From positions 3,410,001 through 3,474,000 of the forward strand of contig JAOVFP010000016.1 in the NCBI GenBank assembly GCA_025738555.1: a stretch of DNA of 64,000 bases, read 5' to 3'. A program made the translations under genes and the position numbers. Below are positions 1-12,184 of the stretch, piece by piece. The notes beneath the pieces were generated by a model, which saw only the letters and a list, made by a program, of their open reading frames with translations, did no database searches and was not told the DNA's origin. Each line of letters starts with the position of its first letter. The stretch's first letter is position 1. This DNA is from Cyathus striatus (taxonomy: Eukaryota; Basidiomycota; Agaricomycetes; Agaricales; Nidulariaceae).

Positions 1-2776
1 TAACACACAATTTACGCTCGGCTCGCTTGACGAAAGGTGCGGTACATTGGATTAAACGCAGAACACCGCAAGGATATGTTTAGAGCATCGGGGAGATATG
101 ACTCAATCCATTAGGCTGACAATACCGAGCCAAGACAAAAATATCAGGGTAACGATGATATCCAGGAGACGGAAGGAATGGGTGGAATGGATTGACTCCC
201 CGAGGTGGGTTTCCGAGCCAAATGGAGTAGGCCTATCTGTTGTTTCAGCAATTTCATGTGGGACAGGGAAGAACAATACGCGCCCACCCACGTGATTCCC
301 CGTTGAAGAGCCATCCAAGGAACTGCGGCTCGCCTTTGCTCAGTTCCACTTTGGTTCCACTTTGATTTTACTCAGCAATTGCCTAACCTTGCATGGTATG
401 TATGAAGGATACTGAATTTCTGACGAATGGTAGCCTGAGTGAGTGTTTTGAATGCATTCCATGGAATACGGCATTTCGTTCGATAAGATTCAAATTTCGG
501 AAAATGATCCAATGGGCAAAAGCATCTTGGGCGCCACGTGCGTCCGCGAGGAACGCACTAGTGATAGCAATACGTACTGTCGAAGAAACGGATGCGGCAT
601 GCCTGGCACGTATACGCATTGCGAGAGTGTAGGAGCCTGTAGGAGCGTATTGACTGAATAACGTCAGTAAGCCGGAGCTATTATTAGATTTTTACCTCGT
701 TCTTGCACTCTTATGTGTTCAGTGTCATTCCAACGGCACAGCAATTAATTGAGCTTCAGACTTCAAGCTTTCAAGAACAGAGTTAGGGTTAGAGTCGACG
801 CAATGACGATGTGGGCCAAATGTGGGCCCTCGAGACGGATTCTAGCGACGGGAAGTTAACTGAGACGGAATTAATGCCCGACCATAATCCACAACAACAA
901 ACAAACCCATCCCACCCTCCGACTCTTGATTTCTTTTGGCTTCCATATTCCGATATACAATACTATGTTGAGGCATCACTTTATTCGGTGCTGGCATTTA
1001 TCGGAATAGAGAATTATACGAGCATATATCCACCGCATTCATTTCTTTACTTACAGGATGCACCAGATACTGGAACTTTGATGTATCATTTGCAGTAATT
1101 AGTGTAATAGTGGGATGTATAACTAACAGTAATTACAGTAGGCACTGGTGTATCATTTGCTGCAATTATAGGCGGCATTCCATGCATACTGAGACCAAAC
1201 TGAGACACCCCATGATTTAGTAATAGATGTGCAAGTTGCAACATCCCGACGTAGCCTACTGGTATATAGTATCTGGAACTTCTCGCAGTGCGCAGTGCGC
1301 ATCAATTCATTAATTTAAATTTCATAATCACGCTGGTCAGCCCTTAATTCTTTTCACCAGATCTACTTGTAATATTAAATTGACAAAGTTAAGTATGTTG
1401 CTTCCTTGTGATGTTAGTATGTTTTTTCTCCTTAACCGGATATGTTTTCTGGTACTTCCATAATTCTTTAAGTCAATAATCAGACCTCATTGCCAGCTTT
1501 GTATAATACATAAATATTTAGGTATGTCAAGAAGAGGGGAAAAATGCAGAGAAATGTGATGCACGAAGGCTCAACAAAGACTGCAGACACAGCGTTAAAC
1601 GGCCCTAGGATGCAGGGCGAGCGAACTTCAAGTGGTAAGGCGCTAAATCTTGATGTTACGTTAAACGGTAAATGGAAGCGTCTGTTTTAATCACGTGGCA
1701 CATACCTTGGCCGGAATTTACGTGCCGGAAGAACCGTATTATAAGGAGGTTTTTGTAGCGGTAAAACATAGGAATATAATGTCCCCCATAGGTCCCACTG
1801 CTCCAAAAAAGCGAAATATATTCATTTATATGCTATAATCTATGTATTCGAGGTACTAGATAACGTACAAAGCTATTTTTTAGTTTTGGTCAGACGAAAA
1901 TCCTAAACTCATACACACTCGTGCTTTGGAGCATAGAGAAGTCATTATATTTTAATTGCCAGACGCACGTAGCATACAACATATTTCAACAAATATTTTA
2001 AGTTGAAGAAATGACATATTTAGTCAACCTTGTCATCTATCCTTCATTAAGAAAAATACTAACAAGTGTAACAGTGTCTGGCTGGATTATTTCACAATGC
2101 TTACAGTAACGAGTTTTGAAAGCAATTTAATTGGTATCACTGTCAAAATATGAAGCAAGCATTTCTTACATGTAATCAATGGATTTGGGTGTAGTGCATA
2201 GTGTGAAACAAACAGACAAAAGAATATACATAATTTATGGATGTGGAAATATTATATTTTTTGCATTTCAAAGTGGATACGACGCGAAGCTTTAAAGAAG
2301 CACAATTCATGGAACACGTTAAATTAATGAGCTAGATTTGCACTAATTTTAGCACTGTCAAATTGGAAGTGCGCGAGGGCGGGCTGGCGGGTGTAAGGTG
2401 TATAATCTATTACTAAGAACTTTTAGAACGGTGTGTATGTAACCATTCCATCAGCTTCCATCAAATCTATTTCCTACCTGGGAGCCCTCAGCAATTGCTG
2501 CATTTATACATCTCTCACTTACAGTAATCACTGCAATTGATACATCACAGGTCTGTTGCAATTACTGCAAATGATGCATCAAAACCACGGTATTGCCTGC
2601 AGGATGCAGGTACAATAGTACATATATACATACTAAGTTATCAATATATCACCATTTACTTATGTGTATCCACAAGGTCTAAAAACTACCTGTTTACTGG
2701 CATCCACAAGTCAGTACAGATAATTGGTTAGCGTGAGGAGAGATGATAAACTTTACAGTATAAAATAGATATATTT
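1..2776. other. Gene-poor left edge
   Basis: No open frame here could be tied to a known protein. The longest (811-1098, plus strand, 95 codons) has no recognised domain and no clear splice context. Apart from the inverted motif described separately, the stretch is AT-rich and shows no convincing coding signal. Confidence 0.5.
1077..2582. repeat. Candidate small DNA transposon with inverted subterminal motifs
   Basis: A 22-nt motif, TGATGYATCAWTTGCAGTRATT, occurs at about 1079-1100 and, more diverged, at 1146-1167 on the plus strand. It recurs at 2560-2581 and 2526-2547 on the minus strand. The two pairs face each other about 1.5 kb apart. The outer pair differs at one of 22 positions. This arrangement resembles the subterminal repeats of a non-autonomous DNA transposon. 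No transposase-like frame lies between the motifs and no clear target duplication was seen, so the class and exact ends are unknown. Confidence 0.4.
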
Positions 2777-5468
2777 TTATTTCTTTTCGGCAGCTTTCTG
2801 TTCCGCTTCTATTACCATTCGCGAGAACCTACTCTTCATGCGAATTTGTGGCCCGTAGAAGAACAATACCTGCAACGATGTCAATTTATCAATAATACCA
2901 AACAATAGGAAAGGAGCTCACATATGGTATAGGTATCATAAGAGCGGCTATACAGCCAAAAAGGGTATTTGCCCATTTATAATCTAATTGCGCGTACATA
3001 TGGTTTGTGAACAGGGGAAAGTTGTTGCTGTAATGTTTCCTACAACACCCGCGACGTCAATTGCGGATCAAACTGGAGGGATAAAAATAGACGAACGAGC
3101 AAGACTTTGACCGGCCAGGGCCGACGAAGCAAAGGGACCGTAACTGTTCGCTTATAAGTCGTATGGAGTCCAATTAAGAGAATTGAACATACCAATCCGC
3201 CAAATACGAGAATACGGCTAAATACATGGTAAAGACTGCGACCATGAAGACCTTCAAAGGTTGTTTAGTTTGAAATGTACATGTAAGGGTTTCAGTATGA
3301 AAAACCTTACGGTGATAGAAATCGCCAATGCAATCCAATGAACATGACTAAATGAGCACCACGCATAAACAAACATGCTAACAGGAAACACAATTGCTGC
3401 AGCGCATGCAGAATAGAGACGGGCTTCGGGTCCACGTTCAGGCACGTTTTCTCTGAGATCGAATACCTAACGTTAGAACAGTTAAAACATCATAAAAATG
3501 GTTGAAGTTACCGGTACAGATATTCCTGATAATAATTTAAAATGAATCCTATAGTCGTTCCAATAAATACACTGAGGAAAACACAGCCTATTTCGCTGAC
3601 GCTGAAGTGGTGAAGATTTCTGAAAACTCCGGAAATGGATCTATTACAAAGTTAAAAAAGAAATATAACATCAAAATAAGAATCTTACTGGACGAATACA
3701 TAAGTCACACCCCAAGCAAAACCAATCCACAACTAGGAACATTAGCATTCACACGAATAACCAACAAATTGAAAGAACTTACGCTGAAACTAGCAACCAC
3801 AGGCTCAGTAAACATTAAATCTAAAGTTGAATCCGTCAGTCCCCTTCAAGTCCGCATCAGAAAAACGAGCTCATAGTCGACTCACAAACAGGCCTTGTGC
3901 ATGATATCCAAATTAAGGTCCTCAAACTTGCCCTTTCATCCTCTACACGTGCACGATACCTGGAATCACCAGTTTCCTTCCTTATATTTTTTGCTATACG
4001 CGTTAAAATTACGCTGGCGCGTGTTTCGCGGAGGAAGGCAACCAACAGGGCGAGGTACAAACCAGTTATTCTGTATTTTAATAAGGTTAAGATTAATCGA
4101 TGTGTTAAAAGCAAAAATACGAACATCATCAGAATCCATTCTATCCATTTCCACTCGAGCTTTGGGTTGCCTTCTATTAGACCAGCAATGAATGGACCAA
4201 GACCATTCCCTCCCACGCCCGCAATAGCAAACAGTGACATTGGCAGCCCACGTCTGCCATCAACATCAGCATCCATAGTTACATGTCCCCCAAAATCTTT
4301 CTTTAGCCACTTACTCCTTAGCAGACCATAGATCTGCTACAGTACCTCCCACCATCGTGGCTGCCGTTGATCCAAACGCGCCTTGCAGGAATCGCGCAAC
4401 AATAACAGTCTGTATATTTTTAGCTCTAAAGTAGATCGGCAATCAGTCACAGTCCGTCACCCTGGCGGCTGGCCCTTAGCGATAGAAGCAAGAGGAGAAT
4501 AAGTTATACCGACAACTCTGACAGAGCTCAAGACGGATCGCTTGCTGAATCAGACTTTAAAAGCTGACTCAACATCCGAGTGCAGACGCGATGGGTACGA
4601 ATGTGAAATCCCACATTCTGCGCCGACGGCGCTCCACTTCGTCGGCTCGCAGTAGGGACGGAACCCACGAAGTGGTTCCCCGCCCATCATGATGCCGCAG
4701 CAATGGATAGAAAGCACTCACAAGGCTATCATCAAATACATCAGGATAAAACCTATCCCACTGCAAACGTACAGCGGCTGTCGTCCAAATTCTTCACTGA
4801 AACTTGCTGACACCAGAGGAACAACTCCAAACCCGAGACAATACACAGCCAGTCCAATTGTGGCTTGGAAGACGGAACATTGGAGATCACGCGTCATGGA
4901 GCCATAACCTATTGCATATGCGGATGAAGTGCATGCTATAATGTGATTGTGAGTTTAGGAGGTAATGGGCGAAGGGCGAAGGGCGAAGGGGAGAAACATA
5001 CATGCTATTAGAGTTGAGAAACAAGCTACCGCAGTGATCACCCACTTTTTACTTCTAGGGAAGTTGGCAGGGTTTCGAGGGTCGCCGTGTTCCCAGTCAA
5101 TCTACAAGGGACGCCATCAATCGCATACAGACCAAACTGGAAAATCGAGGACACACATAGAGTGGGCTACTATTCTTCATGACCTGGACTTCAACCTGTG
5201 ACTTCTCTAGGTCCTTTTCTTTCTCGCTCCCACTACTATTCCCCGCTCCATGGTCAACTATCGTACCAGTGGAAGGCTGGTGTGTAAGATGGCTTGGCTT
5301 CTGGTGCAACTCATGAGAGTTGAGACTAGGTCGTGGATCAAGAGCTGGTTCCTGGACATCTTCGAGAGGAACGACGGAGACATGTTCCAAGGAAGAGGGT
5401 GTCATGGTTGGGGAGGGGCGACCGTGTACATTAGACTTGGACATTGCTTTAAGTGAAATGCACGTCAT
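2777..5468 (-). CDS. MFS drug/polyamine transporter, DHA1 type
   Basis: Multi-exon gene for a 12-helix major facilitator transporter, probably a proton-driven drug or polyamine exporter at the plasma membrane. The cytosolic N-terminus (about 5468-5160) is hydrophilic and rich in Ser, Pro and charged residues. It is followed by the family signature HGDPRNPANFPRSKKW near 5070. Later family hallmarks are RFLQGAFGSTAATMVGGTVA (about 4400-4340), RGLPMSLFAIAGVGGNGLGP (4260-4200), ETRASVILTRIAKNIRKETG near 3980, and PEARLYSA with a VHW block near 3430-3320. The last exon ends EAEQKAAEKK-stop at 2777. Splice sites join all exons in one frame with no lesion seen. Most introns are 50-65 nt, but one at 4426-4721 is about 296 nt. 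The start could also be the Met at 5444. A decayed copy of the N-terminal coding region lies at about 22360-22600. The substrate cannot be read from the sequence. Confidence 0.85.
4426..4721 (-). other. Unusually long intron in the MFS gene
   Basis: This intron is about 296 nt, roughly five times its neighbours. The donor GTGAGT is at 4721 and the acceptor TTTAG at 4426. It joins ...LMIAL to AKNIQTVIVARF in frame. It contains short inverted repeats, such as GCGCCGTCGGCGC near 4630 and a CACTTCGT/ACGAAGTG pair around 4635-4675. These suggest a small insertion, but no target duplication was identified. Confidence 0.5.
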
Positions 5469-6391
5469 TGTAGGTTCGAGGGGAGCGAGATGATAGACTA
5501 TAGGAGATCAAGATGCTCTTCTCGAATGGGTTTCCTGCAGACCTAACGCACCACGGGAATCAGGCGGAAAGAGATATATTTGTTTCCCTGATCTGCTTAG
5601 TACGCGAGTGAGTCACACGCTTGCGGTGAGTTAAGTTAGGAGGAGATGATAGTCCATCATATGGTACGCACTTTTTGCTTTTGACTTGCCGCCTACTAAA
5701 GGCATATGATCCGTGGAGCCGACGGCAAAGTGGAGATAGAAACGAAAACTAACGCAATTTGAAGATAAAATGTCGATGAATAATACAGACAGTAGACTCG
5801 AGTCACTGCCGGGAACTTCTCCCAAGTCGTCTCATACGAACAGGTCGGACGTATTTTGGGATGAGAACGTCGATTACCGATCGATTACGGAGCATTCAAC
5901 GTGGATATAACGCATACAGAAGACTTAGAAGCCTTCACTGCGTCACGTCGTTACAGTTGATGCATATCCCTATTAGTTTGCTATTAGTAGAAAAGGAGTA
6001 GAGACTCGGAATTGTCAAGGTAAGTATTGTGACCACTGACGGAAGCCGCGTGAATCGTGATAAATTTAAGGCATGGTGAGAAACATTGTGACATAAACAT
6101 GTAACATGGAAAAATTTAAACCACTTTGTACTCCGACAGAGGTCTCGTCATGGGGCCATTCCATTTTTACTAACCTCTAAGTTCCAACCTTCTTACTCAT
6201 TACTTTCATCTCAAACCAACCGTAAGGATTTATACGATATCTATCTGCACTCCATTTTTATGACGCTGATGATTATCAAAGTTGTATACTATCTAGAATC
6301 GAGGAATCAGCCTCACACTCTGCCTACGCATTGTATTGCATTGTAGGTATATTTTCTCAATATTCTCCAGGTATGTATATGTATAGGTGTG
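5469..6391. other. Intergenic, MFS promoter and downstream side of NACHT-like copy 1
   Basis: No supported gene. The segment carries the upstream region of the leftward MFS gene and the 3' flank of the leftward NACHT-like copy 1. Short open frames on both strands have no family features. Confidence 0.4.
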
Positions 6392-7624
6392 TTAAGAGAA
6401 ATCTCCCAATATGATTCTGTCAACACGCGACGAGATCTCCGCCTTCACTGCCTCTTCTCGGCCATGAACATCCCATGGTCGATATAACTTCAGATGTCGA
6501 TAATTGAAAAAATGTAATATTGCAGGCCAATTAATCACGAGTGCTAGCACTGTCGCGACAAACAATCGTTTGAGCTTCAATTCTCCACTGTCAAGAGCAC
6601 TGATGCCTCCAAACGCTACGATGCATATCCCAACCAGCACGAGTACCTTGTGCGGGCCGGTTAACCAATTCCATTTCTCGGAGAAACCTCCGGAAGGCGG
6701 TTTTACTGCTTGAGCCTTGTAACGGGATGTTCGTTTTGGCCAATGCAAATCCGTAATTTCAATTGGGACTTCTCGAAACCTGAAAAGTACCTCGTTATCA
6801 GGAAATCCTGTTATAAGGAACCTCAAGGGCTGTCCAGTTATGGCATTTAGCTCTTCAATGAGGTATGCTATATCACCCGCCATGGTCGGAGCGTCTGTGC
6901 TGCAGTCGATACAATCAAGGAGAACAGCCCATATTTCGTCGCTCGGTAGTAACCCCTGTTGAACTGCAAATCGCAAGGGTTCAACAATAAGTCTTTGAAG
7001 CTGGCTTCTGGGATTATAGTGGGGAATTCTAGGATCCAAACGAAGAGCTTCGAGCATAGGATCCGTAAGCTCTTTTCTGCTCACCATCAGCTGGTAGGCA
7101 ACTGTCATTACCCAACGGGGAAAAACATTAGGACGTGTACTGATGCCATAATATGTCGCAGTAAATGGTATCTCATAGAAGAGAATATGAGCGACTAGCT
7201 TGATCCCTGGGGTGACATTGCGAAGGAAATGGTTTATGATTGGAATACCAGTCAGAGAGAGGATATCTTTGTTTGTGGTTTTCAAGAAATGACTCCTCTG
7301 GAAAAAATCGGCAGGATTCTGAATCCACTCTTGAATGTCATTGGGAACTTCTAGGCCATCAAAATGATCAACTCGCTTGTAGTACAACTCTTCATACGTT
7401 GCATGGCTAATGACAATGTTTGTGAAATCAACTTCAATTGTGATTTTAGTATATCAGGTCTGAAGAAGGACGAAATGTCAATTTCACACACATTCCGCGA
7501 CTTTTTTAATATTTTCATTGTTGTCAATAAACGTCGAATTATGGATGTCAAAATTATGCGCTTGAAAGAAAGTTCCAGCGGGCTGAGTATTGGGAGTAGC
7601 AGAGGAAAAAGATGATGCTTGCAT
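6392..7624 (-). CDS. Pseudo-NACHT membrane protein, copy 1 (intact)
   Basis: Two-exon gene of about 390 residues. Exon 1 (7624-7492) encodes a Ser/Gln-rich start and then FFQAHNFDIHNSTFIDNNEN. Exon 2 (7431-6392) encodes the core. The core resembles an agaricomycete NACHT domain: DIQEWIQNP helix, DILSLTGIPI where a P-loop is expected, LVAHILFYEIPF, a VAYQLM helix, LLDCIDCS at the Walker B position and LITGFP at the sensor position. The Walker A GKS/T is missing, and the acidic DE after Walker B is replaced by CS. Near the C-terminus two hydrophobic stretches form a likely membrane hairpin, followed by LYRPWDVHGREE and a short helical tail. No WD40, TPR or ankyrin repeats follow. The donor is T|GTGTGTG and the acceptor GAAG|TT, giving an uninterrupted frame. 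By analogy with fungal NLR proteins it may act in self/non-self recognition or cell death. That role is inference. Confidence 0.7.
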
Positions 7625-7699
7625 ATCGCTGCCTGGAACGTATGTCTTCGCCAGTGGAATACCACATGAGCTGGTTTTTGTCTCGTACAGGCTAGTAGT

Positions 7700-7850
7700 A
7701 CCGTGAATTTTAACTCATAAACATGCGAAAACAATGTGTTTGTTGACAAGACAATAAGGCCACGAATTACAGCGTCCCCTAATAGAAGCACCGATCGAAT
7801 TAATTCATGTACAGTATTTGCTGTGCAAACACCAGTAGATGTGGGATTTA
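7700..7850. repeat. Shared upstream module of NACHT-like genes
   Basis: The segment around AAAACAATGTGTTTGT (about 7728-7743), followed by ACAATAAGGCC and CCTAATAGAAGCAC, is repeated with substitutions near 25920-26060, also just upstream of a family start (copy 7). A related core, GGAAACAAYGYGTTTGTAA, occurs near 17020, 17590 and 26220, and a weaker form near 9290. It is either a duplicated promoter element or simply co-duplicated flank. Confidence 0.45.
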
Positions 7851-7921
7851 GAAACGCTGAATCAAAGAAGCTAGCTTCACAGCGGACAGGTTCCTGGAGA
7901 GGCTATGTAATATACAGACCA

Positions 7922-9168
7922 TCAACGATTCAAGGAGGCCGCCGATAGCTTATCCATCATCTCCAGAATATCCCTCTTCACTGCCTCTTCTCGGCCATGA
8001 ACATCCCAAGGTCTAAAGAACTTCAAACTCCAATATGTCAGGAAAAATGAAGCCGTCATGAATCCCTCCACCGTAACTCCCAATCCTACCAATCCTGCAC
8101 AGACATATAACATTACCGGACTTGCGGCTGCTAAAGAAATGACACCTCCAGTTGCAATGGTCCCTGCTCCAATTGCGATTTCTGTGCAATATTTCTTCTG
8201 TAAAATGGATAACGTGCTCCACTTTTCATAAATACTGCGGGGAGGCGGGGCGCTTTGAGCCTGAGGTCTGGTAACTCGTTTTGGCCAGCGCAAGCCAAAA
8301 ATTTGAATCGGTACTTTGAAGAACGTAGAAAGTACCTGGTGATCTGGTAATCCAGTAATTATTAGTTTTAACGGTTGCCTGTCTAAAGCTTCCAGTTGTT
8401 CAATAAGGTAGGCAATATCATTTGCTATAGACGGAGCATCCGTACTGCAATCAATACAATCCAGAAGAATGAGTTTGGTTTCATCACTCGACAACAACCC
8501 CTGGCTAATTACAGACTGCATAGGGTATACGATGAGCTTCTGAATTTGTTGCTCTGAATTGTATTGCGGGATTCTAGGATCCAAATGAAGAGCCTCGAGC
8601 ATAGGAATTGTGAGCTCCGGTACGTTCAGCATCAGCTGATAAGCGAGGGTCGTAACCCAGCGGTGCGAGACGTTCCGACGCGAATTGATAATTTTCCCTT
8701 CTTCTGTAATTGGAATATCGTAGAAGAGGATGTGTGCAGCTAGCCGAATTCCTGGTGTCACATTGTTACGGAAAAAGCGCACGATCGGGATACCAGTAAG
8801 AGAAAGAATATCTTTATTTACGGATTTTAGGAATAGACTTGTTTTGAAAGAAAAGTGCGGGTTTTGAATCCATTCCTGAATATCCTCCGGAATATCGAGG
8901 CTGTCGAACTGGTCACGCCGCTTCCTGGATAGCTCGTCGTAGGTCGCTTGTTGGATCACAGTATTCTTCAAATCTACCTTTACTAAACATGCAATGTTAG
9001 GTAGGTAGGTAGGAAGGAATGAATATAAGACACACATTCTTCGAGCTTCCTAACATTTCCGCTATTATCGACGAATGTGGAATTATGGATATCGAAATGG
9101 TGTGCATTGTAGAAGGAGCCGAGATAAGACTGGGGTTGAGGTGTCGGATTAGAAGAATGAGCTTGCAT
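7922..9168 (-). CDS. Pseudo-NACHT membrane protein, copy 2 (intact)
   Basis: Two exons, 9168-9036 and 8982-7922, about 397 residues. Exon 1 has the same 133-nt length as in copy 1 and encodes SFYNAHHFDIHNSTFVDNSG, then RKLEE. The core keeps the family order: DIQEWIQNP, DILSLTGIPIVRFF (no GKS/T), LAAHILFYDIPI, TLAYQLM, ILLDCIDCS, LIITGLP, VPIQIFGLRWP. The C-terminal hydrophobic region is longer and alanine/glycine-rich (about 8220-8030) and could span the membrane two or three times. It ends with FFRPWDVHGREEAV and a basic/leucine tail. It lies about 300 bp upstream of copy 1 on the same strand, so the two look like a direct tandem duplication. Function is unknown; an NLR-like role is inferred only from the core fold. 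Confidence 0.7.
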
Positions 9169-10708
9169 GCTACCAGCTGTCGAGAGTGTTTCAGAGGAGG
9201 TTAGAAAATGGATACTGCGTCTGGGTAGATGTAGCTTCTACGAACTAGTACGAAGACAATTAAAAGAGCGAACCAGTGCAGCATGTGGGAACAATGAGTC
9301 TGACTTGAGTGAATAATACAGCAGGTGCTGTAAAAATTAAAATGATTAAGATCAACCTACTAATTATGTATAGCGAACCCTAGTATTAGTAATAGAACTT
9401 ACAGCACTGCGCAGTTAGAAACTAGTAGAACTCTTTAGACCATAATACTTACTATTAGTATTACTTAGTACTAGGATTCAATGCGGTTTACCAATTCGCT
9501 ACATGATTTGGGTATCATATCGTTGTCATATCTGCATCCAGTGTCCACTGGATGTCACTTTCCAGGTTGCTTCAACTGGAATGTTACAGTGTAAACCGAG
9601 AAGAAGAGCTATAGTTCAATCGATTGTTGTCGATTGCTATGGAAATGGGAAACACAAGGCGTCAGAAGATTATGTTTGTATGAGATGAACACTCCCTGAA
9701 GTATCAACAACAGCAAATCGTCTCAGAGCTAGTGACGGTCCCTGACGCGGACGGATCGATCATCGCTCGCAACATTTTCAACAAAGTTCAGCTCTTCCTC
9801 CTTGTTCCTGCTTGATTCCAACATGTTTTAGAATGAAAAATAGTTAATGTAAACACGTATATTCCAAGAACACTTCATCTCCCCGAAGCTGAGCAGCTGA
9901 GCAAGGTAGCCGGGTCCTGGCAGTGGCAGAGGGGGTTGAGTGTTTCAGGGCTACGTATGTATGGAGTGTCTGGGGATGGGAATTGGGGTGAAATGGACTG
10001 AAGAGTGCTTTGGAGACTTGAAGCTTGAAGCTTGAAGGGCAGCGAGATCCATGGCCTACTGGCTGCTGTGTCAGGAGCTAGCGGAGTAGATGAGGTCGTT
10101 GACGGAAATGGGCATGACAGGGAGTGAGTGAGAAACATTTCGAAAGAGCAAAACACGTCTGGCCTCTTCACTTGTCGAATCTTTTGCTAATGTTTCGTCC
10201 TTTGACCCTTGTTCAGTAGTAGGAAAGCCCTTCGGTGTCTCAGGAGCAAGTTCAGTCTTTAGCAGCATCTACCGCGTTCAAACGTTTTCCGAACTAAGTC
10301 TGGTCACTGCAGATAAGGGTTCTTGCTGGCATAGCCGATTTGGATACTGGGATTATATGTCGAGTTGAGACATTCGAGTTCGCACTCGTCGTTGTCTATA
10401 TTCCGTTCCAGCCGTTCACACTCTCTTCCCTTCGACTGGCATTCTTATCCGTGACTTCTGGGGACACGCGGCGAGCGGAAGTCTATATACTAATGACAAC
10501 GATCATCAGGAACCCAAGATTGTTTGAAGCTGTTGCTGCTTCGCAGCCCCTGTCCACCGATGACACCTTCTATTATAGCAAGACTTCGCTCAACGTGCTA
10601 AACTTTTGACTCAGGATGTTATACTTATGGCAAAGGTATCTGTAGAGAGCTCTTCGTGCTCTTTGTCTCTCTCCTCTAGTTCTACTGCGTTCCTGTCCTA
10701 CTCCAATC
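9169..10708. other. Intergenic between NACHT-like copy 2 and the SET gene
   Basis: Holds a decayed copy of the family upstream module (about 9280-9425) and the promoter region of the rightward SET gene. Open frames at 9875-10268 (minus) and 10340-10609 (plus) have no recognisable domains and were not called as genes. Confidence 0.4.
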
Positions 10709-12184
10709 ATGAGACGCGGATTTTTGCTTCACAAGAACCAAAAGAAGCCCGGAGGAGGCGGTGAGGATGACAATTGTTTACCGATTCACTGTCCAACTTT
10801 TCTTCTGCCAGACCAAGCTCCTCCGACTGCTTCATCACCTTCCTCAGCGTTTCGTCCAGATGCTTTTGTGTTGTCGTTCACTGCGTTCCTACCTTATCAA
10901 TCTGTAATTTCCATCTCATAGTACTTCAGAATCGACATCTCTCACCAATCGAAAAGTCTTACCGGAACTCTTGCCAATTCAACCAACCATTGGCACCCTT
11001 TCCTCTGACAGCCTCATTCAATGTCGTCTCCAGAGCACAGATGGAATAACTGAATGCTTACTCACACCCCGTGTTGTTTCCAAAATCCTCAAGACGCCAG
11101 GGTTCCCCGCTCCGATAAAACACAATTCCACCCCTGCTTACCACATCTCCGAAACGAATTGTATGGGACTTGGAATGTTTGCGACCCGCGCTCTGAATAC
11201 TGGTGACCTGATCATCGCCGAGAGACCTCTCCTCGTATGTATTAATGATTCTCATATTCGAGAGCTTCGTGAGGTTCAGAATGATAAAGAAGCCCATAAT
11301 GATATAGCCGAAGCCATCTTTCAGCTCGTCGTCAATCAGTTGACGAAAGAGAATCAAGCTCATTTCTATGCGCTGCATAATTCTCGTTTGGGGGTGAGGA
11401 GGAGAAGTGGCGTTTGATGGGTATCATGTCGACTAATGCCTATAGTGAGAATTTCAACGTCCCGGGAATTGTGAGAGACAACGAGGAATCGTATAGTGTT
11501 ATCATGAAAGATTGCTCTAGGATAAATCATAGGTGAATTATTCCACAGTACTATTTTACTATGAGACTGAATTTCCAACCTTTTAGTTGTTGTCCGAACG
11601 TCATCACGATATTCGACATTCCCTCTTTCTCCCTTCAATTCCGCGCAGCACGCCCCATCTCCGAAGGCGAAGAAATCACTTATGCATATGCAGGCGTCGA
11701 ACGAGCCTATGTGAACCGCAGCGCCATGCTGAAGCCCTATGGTATTACCTGCCGTTGCCCCCCCTGTCTCTCGCCAACACTCGCATCAGACACATCCCGC
11801 ACAACAATGGCCAGCCGCGTCACCTCGATTGAGCAACGGCTCTTCAATCACTTTCATGCTGACACTCCTACATCAACCACAGACATGGCCCGAGGAATGC
11901 TAGAAATAAGTGGGATATTTCAGGATGCGAGATGCTTGGTGCGTGAGATGGAGAAAGAGGGGATGCAGGCGTGCGAAGGGTACGTTCGGGCCATGAAGTT
12001 TATGTACATGAGTTTTATTCCGGTGCGCCATGTGAAGACGGTTCCTTCAAACTTTGATTTTGACAATCGGGACGTTATGAAACAATTGTTGGCCAAGACG
12101 AAGAGAGTGGTTTTGTCTCATCGGGGGGAGGAACATGATGATTATGTGCGTCTGGAGGAAGAATTGAACGCACCGTGGTTGTGA
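10709..12184 (+). CDS. SET-domain protein, frame break near 11394
   Basis: Begins MRRGFLLHKNQKK, similar to the start I recall for fungal SMYD-like SET proteins. The SET region opens with YHISETNCMGLGMFATRAL (about 11140-11200) and DLIIAERPLL. It continues MGIMSTNAYSENF near 11425 and then the catalytic-site stretch KDCSRINH|CCPNV across an intron at about 11531-11585. After this come ISEGEEITYAYAG and the post-SET-like CRCPPC near 11750. Such enzymes methylate lysine in histones or other proteins. The frame must change by one base in a run of five G at 11390-11394. A sixth G would restore the reading LGGEEEKW. This could be a real deletion or an assembly error. The C-terminal 110 residues were not recognised. 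Part of this 3' region is duplicated, in decayed form, at about 14870-15235. The 5' exon structure is uncertain. Confidence 0.65.

Noticed and set aside
783..800. GTTAGGGTTAG-like sequence, resembling telomere repeat
   Set aside because: Only about one and a half repeat units, with no array; likely chance.
3895..4331. Plus-strand open frames of 98-144 codons
   Set aside because: They are antisense shadows of the MFS transporter exon, which has clear family motifs.
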